The notes: a model not told the origin generated them from the letters alone. DNA of 64,000 nt from Batillaria attramentaria (GCA_018292915.2 JACVVK020000058.1:695001-759000); one strand, 5' to 3'; shown: positions 1 to 11,755, numbered from the stretch's first letter. Numbers and translations: made by a program.

Positions 1-309
1 ATTCTGCAATAACCCGAGCAGAGCCCATCGTATCTTACAAACATACTTAAAGTATGTTATTAGTTGACAAACCACCAGGGAAAGCAAAGCCGACAAAAGA
101 AACAGACCAGGAAAACAACATCAAGGCGAAGCATCTTTAATAGAATAATTATGTCAAACAACTTGTGTAGACTACAAAGAACAAAGGGGGCACAGGCATT
201 GCAGCTGTCAACAGAAACAATACACATAAGCTTATATCATAATGACACTGGAATATATCGGTTCAAACAGGTTTAGTCACTTACACCCACAACACGAAAT
301 ACAACTTAC

Positions 310-618
310 AATTGACTTGAAGTCCAATTGTCCGTTGATGATTGTCAATCTGTGTGTCGTTGACAAAAACGGTGTAGTTGCCCGTGTGTTCACATTGAGC
401 AGGACCCAGTGTGTACGGTACAACCTGAGTAAAGTCCAGTTTATCCGGAACATCATTACTGGCGATTTCTACAGTTTCGTTCTTCATCATGTAGACACGT
501 GGAGCAGGCCGGCCATAAGCACGACACCGTAACGTCACTGTCACGTGGTCTTCTTCATTCAACGTCAGGGTTTCATTGTGAGTTCCTTTCACAGTGAAAT
601 CTACGATGTAGGGTGGAT
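310..618 (-). CDS. Gene A exon, Ig domain 4
   Basis: 309 nt. The acceptor is TTACAG and the donor GTAAGT. It starts DPPYIVDFTV, with LRCRAYGRPAPRVY around the B-strand Cys. The F-strand Cys of the canonical YxC is absent (NYTVFV); a Cys six residues earlier (AQCEHTGNY) may replace it. Confidence 0.85.
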
Positions 619-960
619 CTGTAAGCAAACAGGCAATAATGTTATGTCTCAGGTTTCACTTCTGAAATTTCCTACGTTCAGTGGTTGTATGCCTGTTTCC
701 GATTCTAAACGTGAACAAGGTGGTTCTTACATGTTGAACGCTGGGTAAAAATGAGTTATAACAACAACAACAACAACAATAATAATAATAATAATGGGTA
801 TTTAAGAGACGCCCTCCCTCCCGCAGGAGCTCAGGGCGCCTTACAGTAAACGCGCACTCACTCACACAGAAACGGAAACACACGCAACATTCCTTCACAC
901 ATACAGTTCACCACAAACCACTAATGTGCAGCAGCATACACGGTCTCTGCTGCCCCCGGG

Positions 961-1034
<74 letters not shown>

Positions 1035-1738
1035 TGATGATATGGCAACAGCTATTGGTTATGGAAGTGAAGAGGTGGGTTTTCAGATTTTGCTTGAAGG
1101 ATAGTTTTGAGTCTGCATATCTGATTGATGCGGGGAGATCATTCCAGCAAGTCGGACCCTGGTGTTAAACTACGCTGACCAAAATAACTTATAGGATTAA
1201 ATGCGTGGCTATTGTGGGTTCGGTTTACTTCAATTTCTAAACCGTTCTCCAATTTAGTATGAATTACACATGATTATGATTATGATGATTATTATCATTA
1301 ATTACTACTACTGCTCTATATGGTGGAAAAGGACGTTAAACCCCCAAACACCCACCCACCCACTACTACTGCTGCTGCTACTACTCACACTCAGTGTAGA
1401 ATGTAACATTGGTGTTGAGCGTGTAGAGATCGTCTTCTGGAGCCCAGTAACCAGAACAGTGACACGTGACACTCTCAGTTTCCTTGGTGACGTTAGTGAC
1501 GTCGATAGTGAGAGAGTTGGATACTGACGTCCCTTGTGTTGTGTGTTGTTGATCCGTGTGAACGTGATCGCTACAGTAAAAGTTGACGCGATCAACAAGA
1601 GGTTTGCCGCCAGTCACTGTACAGGTCAGGTTGTCACCAGTTTTCACGATGTGACCCGGGGTGTAACCTGATATTACTGGTGCATCAAATGGGGGGTCTG
1701 AAACAGGTGAAATAAGAAAATTATCTATCAGTCGGTAT

Positions 1739-1800
<62 letters not shown>

Positions 1801-2591
1801 ATGTTTGGAGCTTTTGATCTACCCTCCTACTTACCTAATGACAGTATTTTTGATAAATACATAGTATGGATCATGGAAATCGCTAGTTTCGTTTGAGGAG
1901 TTTTACGCTTAAGCTACATATACCCTGGGCAGCTTGAGGCTGGAAGTGCCCTGTTGTGCGTACAGGAGGCACGTTTAGCATGGCTTGCGGAGTCCGTCCA
2001 GCGTAAGCTGCATAGACATGGATCCATTTAAACGCATACGTAAAGCGCCCATGGTCTATGCAGAGTGAGGGTGGAAGTGCCCTGGAGTCATTCGGGCTGG
2101 GGACTACATCTTGCTTATTACATCTGCCATCCTAACACTTCCTAACATCACAATAAGAACTCATCAATGGTGGTTTTATCGCAGAGGACATTGGTAATAT
2201 TATTGGTAGTTAGCAATACAGTTCTCGTAACTATGAAAGACCTACACAAGAGGCTGACATTGAACTCGACAGACACTGGTCCCACTTGACTATTTTCAGG
2301 GTTTGTCACTTCACATGTGGCCCGTTTCCCGTCATCCTGTATGGACGGTGTATAAATGCATGTGCTGTTACTGTTCCCGTTGCCACAGATGACGCCGCTC
2401 CAACTGTAGTAAGGAGTAGGGTTGGTTGATGTTTCACACGTTAGTGTCATAGAGAGGGTTCCGTTTGTAATGAAGGGCGATCGTCCAGTGACGTTAGTGC
2501 TGGCTGCATCAGGGCCGTCTGGGGGAGAACAAGGAGTATGAGCATGTGAATGAATGAAGACGATGAGTTTATTTTCTTTTTGTTTATAATG

Positions 2592-2632
<41 letters not shown>

Positions 2633-2798
2633 GGGGGGGGGGGGGGGGGGTCACGTCCTTTTCCACCACATACGGGTGATATCAAGGACGGAGCAACGAG
2701 GAAAAAGGCAGCACAAATATTTGGCCCCAGCCGGGATACGAACTCACGACCCGAGCATTAGAAGTCCAACGCTCTACCATTCGCCCACCCCGGCTCCT

Positions 2799-2844
<46 letters not shown>

Positions 2845-3111
2845 ATAATAATAAACAGAAAAACTCACAGGCCACTCGAAGTGTGTAGATAATTTCTGTA
2901 GTCTGAGTGCCACAGACTTTCTGACAAGTGAAGTTCTGTCCATGGTTGTCTCTGGTAATGTTCGTTTTCTCCAGACTTTGTGTGTCAGAGTGACCTGGCC
3001 ACGTGCGTGTTGGTGTCGCGCCGTTTAGGCAGCCTCCCAGACAGAGACAGGTTAACGTTTCTCCTTCAACGATGTACTCCTTACACGTTGTGAAGGGTAG
3101 ATCTTGTGCAC
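310..3111 (-). CDS. Gene A: multi-Ig-domain receptor, partial (four Ig exons, runs off left edge)
   Basis: Four Ig-domain exons lie in order on the minus strand: Ig1 3111-2869, Ig2 2518-2246, Ig3 1697-1389 and Ig4 618-310. Each has an AG acceptor and a GT donor, is phase 1 at both ends and is an exact multiple of three (243, 273, 309, 309 nt), so the 378 codons join without a frameshift. Ig1 and Ig2 are almost identical to those of genes B and C. Ig3 and Ig4 resemble gene C more (shared DPP start, TPG and LTCTVTGGKPLV in Ig3, DPPxIxxFTVxG in Ig4). By analogy a fifth Ig exon, a TM exon and a tail should lie left of position 1. No leader exon is visible where gene B has one (the colinear block breaks at 9057); the orphan leader at 24344 is a possible but distant partner. 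Role inferred: cell-surface recognition or adhesion receptor. Confidence 0.8.
1321..1364 (+). mobile_element. SINE tail fragment (family S1)
   Basis: TGGTGGAAAAGGACGTTAAA followed by CCCCCAAACACCCACCCACC is the 3' end of the tRNA-derived SINE that is complete at 29395-29573. Only the tail is present. Confidence 0.6.
1389..1697 (-). CDS. Gene A exon, Ig domain 3
   Basis: 309 nt. The acceptor follows TTTCAG and the donor is GTGAGT. It starts with DPPFDAP, carries LTCTVTGGKPLV, and ends with VTCHCSGYW and FYTEC. It is the same domain type as the third Ig exons of genes B, C and D. Confidence 0.85.
2246..2518 (-). CDS. Gene A exon, Ig domain 2
   Basis: 273 nt. The acceptor is CCCCCAG and the donor GTAGGT. 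Hallmarks are LTCETSTNPTP, YYSW and QDDGKRATCEV, that is, B-strand Cys, C-strand Trp and F-strand Cys in the DDGKRxTC context seen in CD80/nectin-like Ig folds. Confidence 0.85.
2651..2798 (-). mobile_element. tRNA-derived SINE (family S1) in gene A intron
   Basis: On the minus strand this reads GGAGCCGGGGTGG, then an A-box-like stretch (GGGCGAATGGTAGAGCG) and a B-box (GAGTTCGTATCCC), followed by the shared body ending in GTGGTGGAAAAGGACG. Its 3' tail is replaced by a poly-G/C run at 2631-2650. It lies between the Ig1 and Ig2 exons of gene A and is absent from the matching intron of genes B and C. Confidence 0.75.
2869..3111 (-). CDS. Gene A exon, Ig domain 1
   Basis: 243 nt. It follows a TTAG acceptor and ends at GCCT/GTGAGT. 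It encodes GAQDLPFTTCKEY, then LTCLCLGGC and NFTCQKVC. The extra cysteines beside the two expected Ig cysteines suggest a second disulphide. It differs from gene B at four residues of about 81. Confidence 0.85.
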
Positions 3112-3930
3112 CTAATTCAATACAACAAAAAGCTATTATATGCGAGAAAAAACCGGGGCAGTTTTGTTCTTCTTTCTGTGTATAGAAATCGACAGTGTCT
3201 GTCCGTGCGTGCGATATTAAACCGAACTTTTTGGGTGTACCCAGGGGAACGCCGGGCTCGCTCTCGGGGAAAAGTAAATTGGAAAATCGGAGCTTAACGT
3301 CGTCTAGCACCACGTATCGCTAAACAGGGAGGCCAAAAAACACAATTCAGAGTTCTCACATCACGATCAAAATTACCGGCTGTACTCATGGAGAAACCGG
3401 AAACATTACTGCGGGAATAATCGGAAAATCAGAGTTTAACGTCCTTTTCCACCACGAATGGGAAACCAGAAAACACGAACTAGACTGATCATATCATCAG
3501 CCCTGGATGTACTCATGGGTACCCCCAAAACAATCTGTTGGAAAAAAAACAAACAAAAGCAAAAAAGGGAAAAATTTGAGTGTAACGTCCTTTTTTAACC
3601 AAGTATCGCAAACAGGGAGACCAAAAAACACTTACTACACATAATTATCACATCGTCAGCCCGAGCGATGCCGGGTATATCAGCTAGTTCTTAATAAACT
3701 CTAGCAAACTCGTCAAGAAACCTTTCACAAAACAATGCATTGTTTCACGTGCTAATGCACTCGAACTCTGCAGTTCAACACAGTTTTAGCTTGTTGTGTG
3801 TGTGTGTGTTTTACCGTGCTCACGTGCAAATTACGATGTGAGCAACGCTTGAAGTGCACGGCATTGGTGTGCTTTGCGAAACCGCAAGTTCCAAACACAT
3901 ATTGTGGCTGCTCACTGAGACACGTCCGAC

Positions 3931-4545
3931 ATGGCAAGAAGTAAGAAAAGTGAAGCAGAAAGGTGGGAGACTGCGGGTGTTGCAAGGGCAGGGGAACCAT
4001 TGTTAGCTATTGCTACTCGTTTCAAAACAACGAAAAGAGAAGTCAGTCGTCTGGTCGCTAAGCACAGACACACGGGCAGCTTTAGAGACTGAACAAGGAC
4101 GGAACGCCCAAGGGTCACAAGAACCAGATAAGACAGGCTCATAGCACACCATGCCAGAGCCAAACGATTCAAGACTGCACGCTGCATCAGAGACGATCTT
4201 CAACATGCGATCGGCAGGGTACCCAGTCAGCCCAAACAACTGACTTCTTGCGGCAGACTTGCCCTCACGCCGTCCGCGAAAAACGTCCGAGCTGACTCCT
4301 CAACATCGCCAGACGAGACTTCAGTATGGAAGGAACCAGGTACACTGGAATACCCGACGTCTGAGGCAGCTGATGTGGACTGACTAAAGAAATTCTGACT
4401 GTGTTCCAACGACGGCCGTGCACAAGTACGCAGTTACCGTGGACAAGCTTTCAAGCATCGCTGCATGACTGTGTGAGACAAATAGTGTCGGGGGCTCGCG
4501 AACACGTTATGGTGTGGGCAGGTTTCTCCTACGATCATAAGATGG
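3931..4545 (+). pseudogene. Tc1/mariner-like transposase remnant
   Basis: An ATG at 3931 opens MARSKKSEAERWE and a helix-turn-helix-like stretch, interrupted by a stop after GSFRD. After several frame changes it reaches HVMVWAGFSY near 4505-4535, which matches the conserved VMVWG-type block of Tc1 transposases. It is decayed, and no terminal repeats were found. A shorter copy is at 47586. Confidence 0.6.
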
Positions 4546-4555
4546 ATCCATCCAT

Positions 4556-4973
4556 CTAAATTATTTAGTTTTTTTCCCGCTGAAACCTCTTGCACAGCTT
4601 TAGGGTAGCGACGTCTGCTAGTACTGGAGACGCACCAGATTATTCTGGGGCAGCCTTTTAGTGCTGGTTGGACGCTGCAGCCCTCGTGGGTATCGCCGCA
4701 TGCTCACCTGATGAGGGTCCCATTGACACGAAAAAATGGTCGTGGGCGGCTAAAATCACCAATTCATATGGCTTAGGCTGTACCGACCAGTTTCCTCGCG
4801 TTAGGAGGGAAATGGGGGCCCTATGAATGGTGAGATACCCTTAGATCTGTTAGGTGTTTCAGCGGTAGGATTGTAGATACCCCCACCTCCCACTGTGGCT
4901 TGTAGCCAAAGTAGGGCAAGGCAATTTTTTTCCCAATGGCATACAAAGCACATATCTCCTAGATCTAGGTAGC
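4556..4973 (+). repeat. Hammerhead-bearing repeat (family H), single decayed copy
   Basis: This is the same family as 20998-21780: an A part with the ribozyme core, then a B part beginning GGGGCCCTATGAATGGTGAG. Its end is cut off by the LTR that starts at 4974. The ribozyme here is damaged (see 4699-4748). Confidence 0.7.
4699..4748 (+). ncRNA. Decayed type I hammerhead ribozyme
   Basis: CTGATGA at 4708-4714 and GAAA at 4730-4733 are kept. Stem I (GCTCAC with GTGGGC) still pairs with one wobble. Stem II has a mismatch (GGGTC against GACAC) and stem III is lost (AAATGG instead of CCATGG), so activity is unlikely. Confidence 0.55.
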
Positions 4974-5981
4974 TGTCACGGAGGTTGGGGGGTGGATATG
5001 TTTAGAGTGTGGGGTTGTTTCAGAATTCCAACTCCTGAACTCTAGTTTATCCCGTTTCTACCGTCTTCCCCCTTTTTGTATGACGTTTAGCACGTGGGTT
5101 GCTGCAGTAGGAGTGCGTGCACGTCCAGTGTGTGGAAAGTGAGGGGTCAATGTGTGTGTGTATCTTCGTTTTCAGTGTAGTTAAAGAGTGGGGAAGGGGG
5201 GTTCGTTCATGCGTGTTTGGTGTGGATCCGCGTTATCCCCTTTTTTCCCGTGCGCTTGGTGAACGCGTGAGCCGTAGAACTGAATCAGAGTTCACTTCTG
5301 CGTTTTCGGTATTTAACTGTATGTTTGTGTTATTACGGGAGCTTGCTCTGAAATTTTTCTTGGACGTCTCTACGTCGGACTAGTCAGCCACTTTTGCAGC
5401 CTAACCTTGACTGCGGTTGTCCCGTTTCGTTGCGGGTCGTGCGGTGATGGTATTTCGCCGCGGCTAGGTTTCTCCTGGCGTCTCCGTTGTCTTTCGTGAT
5501 TGTCCAAGCCTTCTGTAATACGCACCGGTCGTTTTGGTATGTACTTTAACATGAATATATATATGTATTTAGTTCGTCTGGGGCTTCTACCCTCGCAGTG
5601 TAGGCTCGTAAGTTACATAAAGTTATGTTGGTTATATTCTAGTTTTTTTTTTGTTTGTTTGTTTTTTTTGGATTTTTTTTTTGTTATTGTTTCGTTAGCA
5701 GTACATTCTTGTTTTGGTAGGCGCTAGGTCACGTTATTTTTCGAGTAAACGCTTCTCGCTCAGACGGGTGTCCTCGGTCACGGGTGGGGAGGGTCACGTT
5801 GCTATGTGCGATTGCTCTCGTGCTGCGTGAATGCGTTTGTGGTTCAGTGTTCTAGTTTAAGTTATATAAGAATTCGTTTTTTTTTGTGTTTATTGCCATT
5901 TATCGGGTGGGTACTTCTATTTCTGGGTTTAGTTTGTCCCTGTTTATTTGATAGAATATACCTGTTACTATAAATTATATA

Positions 5982-7592
5982 CTGCAGGGCGAAAGTTAAG
6001 GGCCGGCCTCAGAAATCTGCATATTTTACGTATTTATTTTTTATGCCAATATAAAATGATGACAAAAATGTCAAGCTTGGGTTTTTTGCAACCTTACACA
6101 CCGGTCCACGTGCCTGACCCTGTTTTGCAAGCATTGCTGTTCAGCAACATTGTTTTCAGAGGCAGTGAAAATGTTGTAAAATGACGAGATTTTCACTGTG
6201 CCTTTCGTCAGCTTTATCTGGGGCAGCATTATTGCTGCAGATTTCTGGTTTGTTGCACGTGAAGGCCATGGCTATACTGAAAACTGCTCACCAAAAGTTG
6301 CACTCGAATGGGTATTTAGGGGCGGGCACTGGGGCTCTCAATAACCTTGCCCCCAAGAACGAAATTCTCAACACTGGATCGCGGAAGGGCGCTGGGATGG
6401 CTCCAGGGCGGCGTTTCCGGCCGTGAAGTCTCCAGACGGCTAAGAGTGAGTCACCCTGCCATTCAACGGCTCCAGGCCCGCTTCCAGACCACTGGAAGTG
6501 CTGATGAGCGTCCTCGGTCTGGACGTCCAATCGACGCGATGATCGGTACCTCCAGCTCCGCACCATCCGCAACCGCACCATCACCTGCAGGGCGTTGATC
6601 GGCAACCTCAGAGCCGCTGCTAACGTCACTGTAAGCCGCAGGACTGTGAGCCGCCGTTTGCATGCTGTGAACCTGCACTCAAGGAAAGCTGTCGTCCGTC
6701 TGCCCCTTACACCACGTCATCGCCGTGCCCGCATGGCGTTCTGCCGCAACCATCAGCGTTGGAATCGACATCAGTGTGGCATGGTACTCTTCTCAGACGA
6801 ATCTCGCTTCACTCTGTCGCACTGTGATGGCCGCAAACGTGTCTGGAGACGACCAGGCGAGAGATTCATAGACGCCTGCGTCCAGGAGCACGATCGCTAC
6901 GGCGGGGTATCAGTCATGGTCTAGGCTGGCTTCCACTGACGAGAGAGGGAGAACCCCCCTGTACCAAATCAGGGGCAACCTAACCGGAATAAGGTACAGA
7001 GATGAAATCCTGAGGCCTCGAATCATCCCTACCCTGCGTGCCATGGGTCCAGGAGCAACTCTACAAGAGGACAACGCGACGCCTCACCGCGCCAGGGTGG
7101 TCAGGGATGAGATGCAGCATCAGCAGGTTGTGCGATTGGATTGGCCTGCCCGATCTCCCGATCTGGCGCCCATAAAACATCTGTGGGACATTCGTGAGCG
7201 CCGGGTCATGGACAATCACCCCCAACCTGTTGATGGTGCCCAACTCTTCCGGTTCCTGCAGCAGGAGTGGATGGCAATCCCTCAACAGGTTCTCCAGAAC
7301 CACGTCCATTCCATGCGATCAAGAATTGGCGAATGCCTTGCTGCCCGGAGTGGTCACACCAGTTATTGAACTTTGATAAGCCGAACGACGTTCCTTGCAA
7401 CTTTTGAAATGGAGGGTTGGGTACTTTGGACGCTTGCTGCGCGAATGGAATTCCGTTGTTATTGATTTTGTTTACATGATTTGAAAGCTAAGATGTTGTA
7501 TTAAAAGATTCTTTGAGATGAAGGTGTTGTGTTGAGTTGTTTGTTTTTGAGAGGTAATTCTTCTTCCGGCCCTTAACTTTCGCCCCTCAGTG
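5982..7592 (+). mobile_element. Tc1/mariner-like DNA transposon, inactive
   Basis: It is about 1.6 kb long and flanked by TA on both sides (5980-5981 and 7593-7594). The inverted ends share GGCGAAAGTTAAGGGCCGG (left from about 5988, right ending near 7584). It encloses a broken transposase at 6347-7369 and sits inside the LTR 4974-8583, so it is the younger insertion. Confidence 0.85.
6347..7369 (+). pseudogene. Tc1-type transposase, frameshifted
   Basis: The first segment (6347-6598) has the N-terminal helix-turn-helix with the SGRPI linker. The second (6595-6924) has LHSRKAVVRLPLTPRHRRAR and the first catalytic Asp in LFSDESRFTL. The third (7043-7369) has the second Asp in LQEDNATPHRA and LDWPARSPDLAPIKHLWD. 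Two frame breaks and a stop at about 6922 separate them. At the DD34E position the Glu of PIEHLWD is replaced by Lys (34 residues after the second Asp), so even a repaired frame would lack a catalytic residue. Confidence 0.85.
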
Positions 7593-8588
7593 TAGTATGA
7601 CCGTTTTCGCCTATGGTCATGTTCTCCAGTAGTGAGTGTTCACAGTCAGCTCTGAGCCCGTTTGCCTCCCTCGTACCTACCTTTGTACCTAGTTCTACGT
7701 ACCAACCCCCACACTACCCGTTCATCCACGTGTACTTATACAGTCGTCCTTGTCTTCAGGACCGTATCATTTTGTCTGCGGGCGACTCCATGCTCCGAGG
7801 GTCTCCGTGCTGCTCGAAGTCCGCGGCTCCTGGACCGTGTCTCGGTGGCTTCACGCTCTGAGGGTCTCCGCGCTGCCCAGCCAGCGTTACTTGAGCTCAA
7901 GGAGACCAGGGTTGTTCCCTCGCCCTGCGAATTGCGCTGCCCCGGCGTACGGACTGGACCACAGCTCAGCACCGGACCCCTTGCTCACTCAGACGGTTCC
8001 GCTCAGTCGACGCCTCACTGGAGCTCCAGCTTCGGGTCGTGAGTGTGTTGGGGTGTTGGCTCTGGGTACGCGAGGTGGGTAGAGGAGGCTGTTACGTACG
8101 GGCGTGAACTTAGGACCAGCTGGTTACCACTGGACTGTGCTTTGACATCGGAAGGCCGTCATTTGTGTTGTTACATATATTTATATTTGTCCATTTGTTA
8201 CATATATTTATATTTGTCCATTTGTTTGTTCGTTTTCCCCAGCGACTAGAGTCGCCGTTGTATAGTTTAGTTTAGTTTAGATTGTTAGAGTAAGAGTGCT
8301 TGGAGAGGGGTGTATGCGGGTGAGTGTATGACTGATGCGTGAATGAGAACCAGGATAGGGGGAAAGGTGGGAGGGGGTGCGTGGTTGAGTGAGTGATTGG
8401 TTGAGTGAGTGATTGGGTGTGACTGTGTTTAGGAACGGGGGTAGGGGGCTTTCTGTCAATAAATGTGGTATGAGAGATTGTGAACGTCCCGTCTCGTGTC
8501 TTCTTGTGTGAGGGTATTTGAGGGTGTGCTTGATATGCGAGTGAAGGAACGTTGAGTCTTTCCCCGATATTGTCCACGTGACATCTTT

Positions 8589-8606
8589 TGGGGGCTCGTC
8601 CGGGAT
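8589..8606 (+). other. tRNA-Pro-type primer binding site
   Basis: TGGGGGCTCGTCCGGGAT is the complement of the 3' end of tRNA-Pro and lies 5 bp after the LTR end. This spacing and match are standard for the minus-strand primer site of LTR retroelements. Confidence 0.75.
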
Positions 8607-8625
8607 TGACTCTCCGTTCGTCACA

Positions 8626-9057
8626 CGCGGTACGACCTCGACCTCTTAGCCACGTGACTGGGGTTATCATGAGTCTGACCAGCAATGACACTCATCGGCG
8701 AGGAACAACGCATATTAGAGAAAAATCAAATATAGACTTGCTTCCCCTTTCCTTATAATGTACATGTAAACTGGGCCGAGGGCGTTGAGCGTCATGTGTC
8801 ATGCGCGTGACATTCCTGCGGGGTTCGATATTTCGTTGGGTAATGTTACAGTGTGCTAACATAGACGTATTTTACCATGTTGCACTTTACAATGCCGTTT
8901 CGCTAAAGCGTTAAGCGAAATGAATCTACATGAAAAAAAAAAAAAAAAAACGTAACGCAAGGACTCTAAGCAACTATGAATACGTTTGACTAATAATAAT
9001 AATAATAATGAGGATTTAGCGCCTAATCTCCGAAGGGCTCTAGCCGCTTTACAAATA
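8626..9057. repeat. Duplicated intron segment (matches 49115-49543)
   Basis: It begins GGTACGACCTCGACCTCTTA and ends in the (AAT)n GAGGATTTAGCGCCTAATC repeat. The right-hand copy lies in intron 1 of gene B, between Ig1 and the leader exon. This shows that gene A once had the same intron 1, and homology stops at 9057. Confidence 0.75.
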
Positions 9058-9058
9058 T

Positions 9059-9973
9059 AACAAGATGGCCACCAGCCCAATATGTTGTTTCCATTCAATG
9101 ACCTGCTGTAGTCACAGTCGTAGTCGTTGTGTCATGTATGCAGCCCGCGCGCACACGCCGGAACGCAAGCTCTCTGACATCAAGCATGCTGACATAAAGA
9201 AAGTACTGAAAACCCTTATCGTGCCTCTATGCAATTGCAAAAACCCAAACACATGAGGTCGTGTGAGCTCGCCTAGCTGGTTGACGTCACAAACGTTTTG
9301 GCGTATGCGAGGTTCTACATGGGTGAATGAATTCTTGTAATAAAGTCGTTCCCCTTTGACAGAGTTACTTCCCGCAGACCTGACTGACAGACGATTGTTT
9401 ACTGGTATCGGAGAAGAGACCCTCTCTCTCTCTCTCGCCTTAGACGCGCGCTTGCGCGCGCACGCACGCACCCCCCCCCCCCCCCACACACACACACACA
9501 CACATTATGCTTCTGAGTGTGAGTCAGTGGCAAAAACGAAACCCACTGAAATTCCCGCTTTCCACATGTCAAGTTGTAGAGATCGCGAAAAGATACTGCA
9601 TTTCGATGCAAAATAATTTCTAGACCATCCCAGAACATGCTGGTGCAGTAACGTCAGTAGATTACGTCACCTTGGAAAGATATCGAACCTTCCAGTAAGT
9701 TGAAGAATGTTCTAGATCTGACCTGTTCAGTACGTAAGCAGCTCTGCACAGCGTTCTGGGTTCTTCTTCTTTCATGAATTTGTTCTCCGTGCATATTCTG
9801 TTCATAAAGTATTGGAGTTGTATTCTGTTGTATTCCGTGTCTTCTCTGCGATTGCACGAAGATGGCGACATAGTAGAAGTAAAATACACCACGTCTCCAA
9901 ACAGAGGAATTCGGAAAGAAAATGGCGAGACACCCACAAGAAAAAACAGCATCACGTCAATCAAACATGACGC
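9059..9973. repeat. Filler repeat, related to 10937-11755
   Basis: No gene is recognised. AACAAGATGGCCAC with CCCAATATGTTGTTTCCATT, the CG/CA-rich tract, the GAAACTCCCGCTTTCC-like stretch and CACGTCAATCAAACATGACG recur in the same order at 10937-11755. The block joins the gene A duplicate to the TM exon of copy E. Poly-C (9471-9484) and CA tracts are present. Confidence 0.55.
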
Positions 9974-10073
9974 ACTTCAAGTCCAACTGCGGCCATTGTC
10001 GGTGGAGCTATCGGCGGAACGTTGTGCTTGGGGATTATTGTCATCGTGGCCGTCGTCGTATGGAGAAAGAAAT
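9974..10073 (+). pseudogene. Copy E transmembrane exon, 5'-truncated
   Basis: It encodes TSSPTAAIVGGAIGGT, then a hydrophobic helix (LGIIVIVAVVVW) and RKKC, ending at AAAT/GTAACT as in gene C. The acceptor and the first five codons of the gene C exon are missing at the breakpoint. A (TC)n tract follows the donor in both copies. Confidence 0.75.
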
Positions 10074-10075
10074 GT

Positions 10076-10119
<44 letters not shown>

Positions 10120-10936
10120 GTTCTATATAACCCACGTCGTTTTACAAAGTGGTACATTTTTTTTTGTTCTTTGGTGTAGTTAGTACTTCTGTTGACATTA
10201 GTCATGGTCTCCTCTCTCCTGAAATCGAGAGTCATGGATCCTAGCGTAGAAAAAAATTTAACACATTAATGTCTCTGTGGTGGCTGGACCAATATTTAAA
10301 TACTGATAGGATACAAGTGACGCTGAATAACGCTCCATGAAAATATACACTTTGGCCTTACAAGCTACCGTGCATGATTGTCTGAGTGGAAAATGCCCAA
10401 CTCTAACACTGCGAGCTGAGGTTCGTCTGCTTGGCAGCCATTTGCAAGGTGTCGGCGCATGCGTGCTTGAATAGAAAACCGCGGGAAAAGTCGGAGATTT
10501 CTAAAGGTGGGCAGATCAGACTAAAGCTGACAGAATAACAGGAATTGGTGTAATATCTATTTGTCAGTCTCTCAAAAACAGTTGGCTGAAAAATCTCACA
10601 GGTCCTGTACTACTTTCTACAAGCTTTTCTTAATCAAAAAATTCACTGACTCAGCCGGCGAAAAGATCTTTCAACCAAAACGTAAGTCAGTTCAAGATCC
10701 CTCGAATCTGACAGGCCGGCATGCTGATTCCTCCCAACCGCATAGCAGAAAGATCTACACAAACACACGAGATTTTTCTTTGATGACTGACCAAAATTTC
10801 TGATTACCACTGACTTGATGTGATCACTGATGTGTGAGTGTCAGTTTATGTCACTTATGTCTCTCTAGATCTAGATTGTGAGCCGACAAGCATATTCACG
10901 TGGAAGGATGGTAGTGAGGAGAAAGAATAAAAGGAA

Positions 10937-11028
10937 ACAAGATGGCCACTGACCAGCCCAATATGTTGTTTCCATTTAATCACCTGCTGTCGTCACGGTC
11001 GTTCTTTTGTAATGCCATGTATTCGGGA

Positions 11029-11110
<82 letters not shown>

Positions 11111-11755
11111 CACTCTCTCTCTCTCTCTGAATGGAAACAACTGACCGGGCTTGTCAGACCAATCTTGGTTTTGGAAGACGTCAAGTTGTTTTCTTTGAAA
11201 TCTATGACGTTTTCCTCATTGGGATGACGCATAATACATTTGACGTAATAACTTTGACTCGGATACAATTCTTGCAATGAAAGCAGCCCCATGAAAATTG
11301 AAGTGTTGCTGCTGCGCAGTGTAAAGATCGAATTTATACCGGCTCAATGTGTTTAACAGACAAGTCTGCGCGGCGAACGTTTTTTCACTATGTGTTATGT
11401 CTGCTGCGCGCGCGCGCACACAGACACACACAGACATACGCGCGCGCGCACGCACGCACGCACGCAGACTTGCGCGAGCCGCGTTTGTGCATGTGCTCCA
11501 TTGAGACCTATGTGGTGTTCTCTCACTCTACTATGCTATTGAGTGAGAGTCAGTGGGAAAAACAAAGCTCACTACATCAATGAAACTCCCGCTTTCCCCG
11601 TCTACAAATAGAGAACTTCCGAAAAGTGACGACACACCCCCACGTCAATCAAACAAAGCTCACTACATCAATGAAACTCCCGCTTTCCCCGTCTACAAAT
11701 AGAGAACTTCCGAAAAGTGACGACACACCCCCACGTCAATCAAACATGACGTCGG
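10937..11755. repeat. Repeat related to 9059-9970, with a tandem 90-bp duplication
   Basis: It shares the ordered blocks listed for 9059-9973. Inside it, the segment beginning CAAAGCTCACTACATCAATG occurs twice in tandem (about 11563 and 11655). It includes a CA tract at 11031-11108 and an alternating CG tract near 11406-11450. Confidence 0.55.

Larger units (their letters stand above)
1800..4260. repeat. Segmental duplication, left copy (matches 44630-47865)
   Basis: This block carries Ig2, Ig1, their flanks and the start of intron 1 of gene A. It is colinear with 44630-47865 in gene B. The right copy is longer because of a solo LTR (46281-47009) and microsatellite growth. Landmarks shared by both include the stretch beginning TACCCTGGGCAGCTTGAGGC (about 1921 and 44745) and the dead Tc1 copy (3931 and 47586). 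Confidence 0.8.
4974..8583 (+). mobile_element. LTR of an LTR retrotransposon, split by a Tc1 insertion
   Basis: The proposed LTR starts TGTCACG (4974) and ends CGTGACA (8577-8583), a perfect 7-bp inverted pair with the TG...CA ends typical of LTRs. It has a TATATAAG box near 5861 and an AATAAA at 8458-8463, and is followed directly by a tRNA primer-binding site. Subtracting the Tc1 insertion (5982-7592) leaves about 2.0 kb. No gag or pol follows: the sequence switches near 8626 to a block shared with 49115-49543, so only the 5' end of the element remains. Confidence 0.6.

Noticed and set aside
961..1032. CRISPR-like or satellite array
   Set aside because: Plain CA dinucleotide repeats without spacers.
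7613..8082. Arg/Ser/Pro-rich ORFs in three frames
   Set aside because: They lie within the proposed LTR, overlap each other, and show no known motif.
9654..9964. Possible leader exon for gene A on the minus strand (MLFFLVGV)
   Set aside because: No proper GT donor in phase 1 follows, and the area is repeat filler shared with 10937-11755.
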